Assembly (NCBI GenBank): GCA_047967505.1 | Contig: CM106538.1 | DNA length: 64,000 nucleotides | Origin: Dipteris shenzhenensis | Lineage: Eukaryota; Polypodiophyta; Polypodiopsida; Gleicheniales | Direction: 5' to 3' (one strand) | Shown here: one piece after another, positions 57,386 to 64,000 of the stretch | Layout: each line of letters begins with the position of its first letter | Position numbering within the stretch: the stretch's first letter is position 1 | Program-made: the position numbers and the translations under genes | Notes under the pieces: model-generated | Databases searched by the model: none | Told to the model about the DNA's origin: nothing | Seen by the model: the letters and a program-made list of their open reading frames with translations, nothing else

Positions 57386-59055
57386 CCCCCTCTCCCCGAC
57401 CCATTTTGGCCCAATCCCAATCCGTCGATGAAGATGCTCCGGGAGCTCTCATATCGTAGTTCTCTGGAACACTTTGGGGTGGTCATAGTCTTCTCTTGGG
57501 TTTTCAACTAGTGGCTCTTGCTCCGCCAGGTCGGGTCCTGTTTTTGCACAGCAGTCTGGTATGCAGGTCCATACTTGGCAGCACCTAATGGCACCATCAC
57601 CTTCAGTCACAAACCTGCCTCTGAACTTGCGCTCTGTAGAATCCAGATTACCTGGACCATCAAGCTCTAGCTGTAGTTTTGTATCGTTGTCCCCCTCTAA
57701 GTCACAACCACCGTCTGACCTCGAGTCTTCATGTCCTATCGAATAACACGAGCCAAGCAGCAAGGTGACTCTAGGCACTTGTCATTGTTTATCACCTTCA
57801 CAATTGATCTTGACTCCTCTTTTGACCAATCCTCAATGTCTGACATTGTGACAGTCACATAGGGGTCTACATATTTGATCTCAGCAGCACACGGAGTGGC
57901 CACCAGGAAAAGTTCTCCCCGCCACTTGAGTTGACTTCTCTGACTCTGGGTTGGCACCCTTCTTCTTTCTGCAATCTTTCACAAAATGTCATGGCTCATC
58001 ATAGTAGAAGCACTTCCTCTCCTTTCTCTTCTTCTTGTTCTCTTCATCTGAAGAGTCCGCTTTGTCGTCATATTTGGGGTTGCCTTTACCAGGGTTGCCC
58101 TTACTCTTGCTTGTGCTCCTATCCTGAGCTATCAGGGCCTTGTCATCCTTATCCGTACCATCGTAATTCTTTTCCCAAGCTTCTTGCTGCAGCAGTAATG
58201 GAACTTGTTCCTCAAAAGTCACTAGCGTCGCCATATGCGTGCAGTCATCGTAGTCACAAAACTACTAGTACTTGTATAAATGGATGCTCAAGTATGTGTG
58301 GGTGTGTGGATTTGTATGTGTGAGAGCATATTTTTATACTATGGTCTCCACTCACTGTTGGGTGCTGATGACGTCAGTGAGGATGTCATAGTAGCTAGTC
58401 CTTGCTATGCATGATGGAGTTTATGGTTTTCAACCTTGTGAGTGACTATTATGAGATTGAAACTGCACTATGTTGTGTTTTTAGAGGATGAGTTTGGGAA
58501 TGTTCCTGGATTCATCTAGGTATATATAGTACCATAGCTCCGGGGGAGCATTCCCAACAAGAGCCTTGCCATCCTAGTCGAGCTCGTCCTTTGACCAATT
58601 GCCGCCAGTTGATCCCGCACCACCTTCATCTTGGTATGTGTTCCTGCGTCCTTCATCCATCCTCGTGCCGTACAACCTTGTCTTGAGGTCCAAGATTCTT
58701 GCCTCATTGTCGAGTTCATACATATCCCTCAATGTCGTGCAGGCCTCGAAAGAAATGCTCGCCATCGAAATATGTGGCAGCACCATGTTAGCCATCGTAC
58801 CCACAATGATAGCCAAGGCTTTCACATCTCGGATATGCCATGCCCTTACTAATACAGGGTTTGTTGGCGTTGTCACCACTGCCAAGGATGATGTGGCTAG
58901 AGTAGTTACGGTGGCGTGAGGTATCATCCCGTTAGAATCCCCAACGACTCCCTCTACTCTAAGTGGCTCCGAATCTTCATTTTCTACAAGGGGTAGTTGG
59001 TCTCGTTGAGCTTGCCTGACTCTCTAAAATTTGGGATCTGGTATCTATTGGCCAT
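57386..59055 (-). pseudogene. gag of the LTR-gag-LTR element
   Basis: Starts at the ATG near 59055 (MANRYQIPNFRESGKLNETN). The capsid region has FEACTTLRDMYELDNEARIL and LKTRLYGTRMDEG; after the R2 insertion it continues TFEEQVPLLLQQEAWEKNYD, a Lys/Asp-rich stretch and a damaged zinc knuckle CFYYDEP*HFVKDC (second Cys is Tyr, Gly is a stop). Then KKKGANPESEK and scattered frames. Homologous to copia-type gag. Broken by stops and by the inserted repeat. Confidence 0.8.
58266..58532 (+). mobile_element. ~350-bp repeat family, copy R2, 5'-truncated
   Basis: The body (58272-58526) runs from TTGTATAAATGGATGCTC to TTCATCTAGGTATATA. The left ~100 bp found in R4 are absent. TAGTAC flanks it on both sides (58266-58271, 58527-58532), and the gag frame of the host element resumes beyond. 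5' truncation plus target-site duplication is the mark of a non-LTR retroposon. Confidence 0.75.
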
Positions 59056-59282
59056 GTTAATGAACTGAAAGAGGTAAAGAGTGTTGTACCCTTGTTTGAA
59101 CCTCAGTGTCCCACTTGGGTGCAATCCTTCAGATGTCTGCTTGAACCTGAGGCCCCCTCCTGGGTACAATCCTTCAGACACTAAAGCTAATTCCTTCGAG
59201 CAGTGAATCAAGGTAGTCTTTAAGAAAGGTCCTTGCCTTCAAGCTCCACTTCTCGAGAACTTCTGTTAGGACTTTAATACCA

Positions 59283-60246
59283 TGTTAGAAAATGAAATCC
59301 CACCAGAGGGTATCCCGTAGCGGAAGACTGATAGATTAGCTTAGGAATTACATGCGGAAGTGTTTCACTATGGAATCAGTGTCACAACAAATGTTTCTTG
59401 ATTTTGCTAGGCGTTTCAAAACCATTCATGTGTGTGCAAACTAGCAAATAGATTGTGCTCATAGACAATATAGACGCAACTCTTATATATTTCCGTCCAT
59501 CCACAAGTTGGACAAGATACAATACCGAAAAGATGCCCGGATTATATGCCTGGCACCTCTAGATCTTTGAGCCCTTGTGCTCCACTGAGCGTATGTAGAC
59601 TCTCCGTTCAAAGGATCTCCTCCACCTTGCTATTTGGTAACTCAGCCTAGGTGGGCAGCACCTTGAGCGAAGTCTATAGCTCTCTATAGGTCTCTTTCAC
59701 CTCCTGTGTATAGGCCCAAGGATGTTCCTCCTTCTTGCTCTTGGTTTGCTGCTCCAGGTAATGAGGCCCATTGGGCCACCTTTTATAGGGCTGGAGCCCC
59801 TGCCCAAAAGCCGACCTGCTTGGCCGACTTTTACTGCCCCTACCAGCCGATCAGAGGGAGAGGGCTATAAATAGCCCCCAAGTGCTCAGTTGCTTTCTTT
59901 GATTGGGCCTGCCTGGCCACATGGTTTCCATCCATTGGCCCAGTCAGTCCCACCCTTTATCCTTTGCCCCAAACCTACATATAGGGTCCAAAATCTTTGC
60001 TGAACCCCTTTTCCCGGTGCATTTCTATCCTCTCCATGTATGCACAACATCTGGATCTAGATCTGCCCTCCATGGTGGATCTCCTCTGTTAGGTACTTCC
60101 ACATTCTCTCTGCTGCCCACATGACAGCTCATGTGCTGCCTATGTGGCAGCCCCATGCCTAATCCTATCAAACTATGCTCCATCCCCCTGATGCACTCCT
60201 TATATGGGGGCTCACAAGTGGGGAGGTGACCTATTCTATTCCAACA
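59283..60246 (-). repeat. LTR-gag-LTR element, 5' LTR
   Basis: Matches 56448-57385 with many substitutions and small indels, so this insertion is much older than Copia-1. Followed by CAAGT. Confidence 0.88.
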
Positions 60247-60374
60247 CAAGTTTGCGATGCCTCTTTCAAGGAGCCAAGTTTTGTGTTAAAGTTAATCCCA
60301 AATCTTTGGGATTAAACCACAGGATGTGCCTAACATTGTATTCTTAACTTGTTATCATCACTACAAGTTCAAAG

Positions 60375-60931
60375 TGTTGGAAATAGAGGATAGAATCACT
60401 CACACCTCACTTCCTATCTAGCTCATACAACACTCAGAAAAACTGAAAGAGAGATAGGACAAAACTCAGATATATTCCTCCACAATCGTGGGCAACAAAA
60501 GCTCAAGGATGAGCATGTACAAACAGCCCGAGATGTTGTCAATGATGCTGAGCCTATTCCTCTCCGTGTCCGCTTGCTTGTGTGCAAGGCTGTAAGTGCA
60601 GGTGATGAGGAATGAGGCGGGAAGGGGGGCTTTTATAGGAGGGGCTAGGCCCCCTCAATCTTGCCGACCAGGGAGTTGGCTTCCTGCCCAATGCACCGAC
60701 TGACCAGACTGGTTGGCCTTTGCTGGCCAATCAGGTCGGCTTGGGCCAGGCCTATTGAAGGGCCCATAAGCCCCGCTTATGGGCTGCTGTTGCAGCTCCC
60801 AACCCGCTTGTGTGTAGGTCAGGAGGCGCCTAGGATGCCGCACCACCTTGCTACTGCAGTGCGGGTTCCCTGCCAGGTAGGTTTGTCCCCTCAAATCGGG
60901 GGCTCACAGGTGGGGTAGTGACCTTCTAACA
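60375..60931 (-). repeat. Copia 3' LTR (557 bp), 5' partner not in window
   Basis: TGTTGGAAATAGAGG ... CCTTCTAACA, with a polypurine tract (TTGAGAGGGGG on the - strand) at 60932. It terminates the pol frame at 60945-61620. A TATA-like TTTTATAGG lies near 60633. Confidence 0.8.
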
Positions 60932-60944
60932 CCCCCTCTCAATG

Positions 60945-61628
60945 TCACAGCTGTGGGCCGATCCCCATGCGTCGAATGAGGTGTTCCAATTGCTCCCTGG
61001 GAAGCGTCTGCGTGAAGACATCTGAGATGTTGGTGGTTGGGTAGTATATCAACTCTACGACTTCTTCGTCGATGAGTTCTCGAACAAAGTGGTAGTGGAC
61101 CTCGATGTGTTTCGTCCGTGTGTGAAACACGGGGTTGTTGGTGATCGCTATGCAACTTTGGTTGTTGCACATAATTGCAGTCACATCTTCTTGGGCCACA
61201 TTCATGTCCTCCAAGATCCACCTGAGCCACAATGCTTCATATGCCGCTGTACAGGCAACCTTGTACTCTATCTCTGTAGATGAAAGGGCGACATTAGGTT
61301 TTTTCTTACTCAGCCATGACATGGCTCGTGATGAAAGTAAGAAATAATATCCAGAGGTCGATCTCTGGGTATCAATGTCACCTGCCCAATCACTATCACA
61401 GAAACCTCCCAATTCAATGCCTCTTGTATGAGTGATGCTGTAGGTGCAGGTACCCTTCAAGTACCTTAGCACCCTCATACTTACGTCCCAATGAGCCTTC
61501 TTAGGTGTGGCGGAGAACTGACAGAGCAATCCAACTGCGAAGGAAATGTCTGGTTGAGTATTGGTGAGGTAAAGCAAACTCCCCACCAAGCATCGATATA
61601 GTGATGAAACAACTGGTTGAGATGGATC
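60945..61628 (-). pseudogene. Copia RNase H and C-terminus (- strand)
   Basis: Begins PSQPVVSSLYRCLVGSLLYL, then TNTQPDISFAVGLLCQFSAT, DSDWAGDIDTQRSTSG, SSTEIEY and [14 protein letters not shown], ending DVFTQTLPREQLE. The frame is open, but the third RNase H acidic residue reads CNNQS where CDNQS is usual. Upstream (higher coordinates) it stops at an inverted copy of the ~350-bp repeat, and its RT lies beyond on the opposite strand. Confidence 0.85.
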
Positions 61629-61629
61629 A

Positions 61630-62158
61630 GCTGATAGGGCAACACACCATTAAAGATAGAAAGAATTATCACAATACCAACAGGCCGCAACTTGGACGAA
61701 AACTTCACAAGGTGAAATTTGCATGTCTGCTAATACGGCAGAAGCATATACCTAGATGAATCCAGGAACATTTCCAAACTTATCCTCTAAAAACACAACA
61801 TAGTGCAGTTTCAATCTCATGATAGTCACTGGTTATCACCTCCATCATGCATAGCAGGGACTAGCTACTATGACATCCCCACTGACGTCATTAGCGCCCA
61901 ACAGTGGGTGTAGACCATAGTATAAAAATATGCTCTCACACATACAAATCGATACACCCACACATACTTGAGCATCCATTTATACAAAGTCTTCATACTG
62001 AGTTTCTGTCGACACTCCGGAGGTGAAGGGCAGACTCAACCATGACGAAGGCTAGCACTAAAGGAGAAGGCTAATCAAAAGGTAGTCCGAAATCTCTTCA
62101 TTGAAGCTACAACTGCTTGTGAAGTCTAAACATTTTCATTTTAGTCTCTTCCCAACGA
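61630..62158 (-). repeat. Inverted-repeat left arm, containing repeat copy R3
   Basis: Reverse complement of 62458-63002. The core (~61753-62080) is the ~350-bp repeat with ~80 bp and ~120 bp of shared flank, from CTGATAGGGCAACAC on the outside to CCCAACGA on the inside. Confidence 0.9.
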
Positions 62159-62457
62159 CAGAGAGGCAAATCTCTATCTCGACACAGAGGGGGATTTGTG
62201 GCTGGTATTGATTCTATATGTGGATGACCTCATCATTACTGGGGATCGTACGAAGAAGATTGCTCAGGTCAAGAGACTTCTTATGGAGGACTTCGAGATG
62301 ATTGACTTAGGCATACTTCACTACTTTCTTGGGATTGAGGTGAAGCAGGGAAAGAGCAGTATCTTTATTTCACAAGAGAGGTATTGCAGGGAACTGCTCA
62401 AATGCTTTGAGATGGAAAATTGTAAAGTAGCTGTGACTCCCATGGATTTAGATATGC
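62159..62457 (+). pseudogene. Copia RT segment, inverted relative to its own RNase H
   Basis: Frame ANLYLDTEGDLWLVLILYVD, then DLIITGD, VKRLLMEDFEMIDLGILHYF, RYCRELLKCFEMENCKVAVT and PMDLD. This is the RT palm (YVDD intact) and thumb, ending where copia proteins continue into SSLYRCLVGSLLYL. That continuation is present at 61628, on the - strand. The segment is bracketed by the two inverted arms. Confidence 0.85.
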
Positions 62458-63002
62458 TCGTTGGGGAGAGACTAAAATGAAAATGTTTAGACTTGACAAA
62501 GCAGTTGTAGCTTGAATGAAGAGATTTCAGACTACCTTTTGATTAGCCTTCTCCTTTAGTGCTAGCCTTCGTCATGGCTGAGTCTGCCCTTCACCTCCGG
62601 AGTGCCGACAGAAACTTAGTACAAAGACTTTGTATAAATGGATGCTCAAGTATGTGTGGGTGTGTGGATTTGTATGTGTGAGAGCATATTTTTATACTAT
62701 GGTCTACACCCACTGTTGGGTGCTGATGACATCAGTGGGGATGTCATAGTAGCTAGTCCCTGCTATGCATGATGGAGTTTATGGGTTTCAACCTTGTGAG
62801 TGACTATCATGAGATTGAAACTGCACTATGTTGTGTTTTTAGAGAATGAGTTTGGGAATGTTCCTTGATTCATCTAGGTATATGCTTTTGCCGTATTAGC
62901 GGACATGCAAATTTCACCTTGTGAAGTTTTCGTCCAAGTTGCGGCCTGTTGGTATTGTGATAATTCTTTCATTTATCTTAAATGGTGCGTTGCCCTATCA
63001 GC
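62458..63002 (+). repeat. Inverted-repeat right arm, containing repeat copy R4
   Basis: TCGTTGGGGAGAGACTAAAATG ... TTGCCCTATCAG. It contains the fullest copy of the ~350-bp repeat (about 62545-62885: CCTTCTCCTTTAGTGCTAGCC to TTCATCTAGGTATAT). Confidence 0.9.
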
Positions 63003-63345
63003 TAGATTTAGATTTAGATATGCTCGTTGGGGAGAGATTAAAATGAAAATGTTTAGACTTCACAAGCAGTTGTAGCTTGAATGAAGAGATTTTGGACTAC
63101 CTTTTGATTAGCCTTCTCCTTTAGTGCTAGCCTTCTTGAGTCTGCGCTTCACCTCCGGAGTGCCAACAGAAACTCAGTACGAAGACTTAGTATACATGGA
63201 TGCTCAAGTATGTGTGGGTGTGTGGATTTGTATGTGTGAGAGCATATTTTTATACTATGGTCTACACCCACTGTTGGGCGCTGATGATGTCAGTGGGGAT
63301 GTCATAGTAGCTAGTCCCTGCTATGCATGATGGAGTTTATGGTGG
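63003..63345 (+). repeat. Repeat copy R5, 3'-truncated
   Basis: Third local copy: GATTTAGATATGCTCGTTGG, the shared flank, then the ~350-bp repeat up to GATGGAGTTTATGG, where copia pol of another family begins. It has a 12-bp deletion in GCCTTC...TTGAGTCTGC relative to R4. Confidence 0.85.
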
Positions 63346-63711
63346 AGTGGACATAAGCTTGCAATCATGCATGTTGAATCTGTCCAAGAGCTTTTGAACA
63401 TACTTGGACTGAGACATAACAATGCCACATTTCTCTTGAATAAAGTGGATCCCCAAAAAGAAATGTAACAAGCCCAAGTCTGACATATCAAATGTAGCTT
63501 TCAATTGGACTTTGAAATCTGCAATTACTTCCTCATTTGATCTAGTGAGCAGCATGTCATCTACATAAAGAATGATGACTAAAATATCCCCCCCATCCTT
63601 CTTGATGTAGAGGGTGCTCTCAGTTGGACTATTGTGCAGCCCCTTGTTGGTTAGAAAGGCATCAATTTTTGCATACCATGCTTGTGGGGCTTGTTTCAGC
63701 CCATACAAAGC
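63337..63711 (-). pseudogene. Copia RT fragment abutting an LTR
   Basis: - strand frame [31 protein letters not shown] (YVDD intact), DMSDLGLLHFFLGIHF and SKYVQKLLDRFNMHDCK. Same family as 47440-48670. The upstream end is joined directly to the LTR at 63712 with no primer site, gag or integrase between them; the downstream end stops at repeat R5. Confidence 0.85.
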
Positions 63712-63951
63712 TGTTACAAAGAGAGAGAGTGTGAGAGCAAGAGAGCTGAATGAAGTGCTTGCAATAGAAGAAGTGACTAATACAAGAAGTGGGATGGGTT
63801 TTGTCTAAGTGACAAAACCTTATCCTTCACTAACCGTAGTTAGTGAACTAACTGTGGTTACGGGAAAAAACCTCTAAATGAGGGAAAAGTGCCCCTAACC
63901 TACTCATTACATTACATTGGTCACTGCTGAATTATAATAATAATTCTAACA
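63712..63951 (-). repeat. Copia LTR (240 bp, - strand)
   Basis: On the - strand it runs TGTTAGAATTATTATTATAA to TTTGTAACA and matches 48708-48951. It is preceded at 63952-64000 by a polypurine tract (CTGCAGGGGGG) and the same pol-end sequence as at 48655-48707, so it is the 3' LTR of an element extending past the window edge. Confidence 0.88.
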
Positions 63952-64000
63952 CCCCCCTGCAGTGCCAATGTCATGTACAAGGAAATGATCAATCACCAAA

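Larger units (their letters stand above)
56448..60246 (-). mobile_element. LTR-gag-LTR retrotransposon lacking pol
   Basis: LTRs 56448-57385 (938 bp) and 59283-60246 (964 bp) are collinear but clearly diverged. A perfect 5-bp target-site duplication CAAGT flanks the element (56443-56447, 60247-60251). On the - strand: 5' LTR, degenerate primer site TGGTATTAAAGTCC, gag, then directly the polypurine tract GGGGAGAGGGGG and 3' LTR. The 1.9-kb interior has no protease, integrase or RT, like TR-GAG-type non-autonomous elements. It must have relied on another element's enzymes. Later hit by the R2 repeat (58266-58532). Confidence 0.88.

Noticed and set aside
60655-60918. Open frames on both strands within the 557-bp LTR
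   Set aside because: GC-rich LTR sequence without domains; the LTR boundaries and polypurine tract explain it.

Overview
This is nuclear DNA from a land plant with a large, transposon-choked genome. The evidence is spliced plant genes with GT-AG introns of up to 8.6 kb, Ty1/copia elements primed by initiator-tRNA-Met (TGGTATCAGAGC primer-binding sites), Ty3/gypsy and hAT relics, a LINE and plant S1/P1 nuclease exons. The very long retrotransposon-filled introns suggest a gymnosperm or fern, but the sequence does not fix the species. There is no prokaryotic operon, CRISPR array, rRNA or recognisable tRNA.

The one host gene that looks alive is a mevalonate diphosphate decarboxylase (MVD) gene on the + strand. 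Seven exons (41035-56127) encode about the first 298 residues, and the 3' exons lie beyond the window. Introns 2 and 3 (4.9 and 8.6 kb) hold copia pieces and other repeats.

Layout. 1-8.5 kb: one arm of a ~1 kb inverted repeat, AT-rich tandem repeats, and three tandem decayed copies of a Ulp1-like (C48) cysteine-protease gene on the - strand. 8.6-14.6 kb: two direct copies (~2 kb each) of an S1/P1 nuclease pseudogene, separated by the second inverted-repeat arm and bracketed by a 60-bp inverted repeat. 14.8-17 kb: hAT transposase relic and coding-like acidic/KDAQ repeats. 18461-23934: complete copia element (- strand) with 298-bp LTRs and AATCA target-site duplications. 24.9-36.5 kb: gypsy pieces in both orientations, a 5'-truncated LINE between two copies of a compound microsatellite, and a second copia element (28693-34478) nested inside gypsy sequence. 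36.5-41 kb: repeats and the MVD upstream region. 41-56.1 kb: MVD. 56448-60246: LTR-gag-LTR element with CAAGT target-site duplications. 60.4-64 kb: copia fragments rearranged around an inverted repeat.

Most notable observations: (1) a copia leader (about 50830-51290) with 33 GTAC tetramers in ~0.46 kb, the core site of SBP/SPL factors, inside an MVD intron; (2) an apparently unnamed ~350-bp repeat family with five copies, two flanked by target-site duplications; (3) a copia reverse-transcriptase segment flipped between inverted copies of that repeat; (4) a copia element with nearly identical LTRs but four disabling coding lesions; (5) duplicated nuclease pseudogenes with complementary lesions. 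I see no multi-gene functional system. The interest lies in the regulatory and transposon structures.
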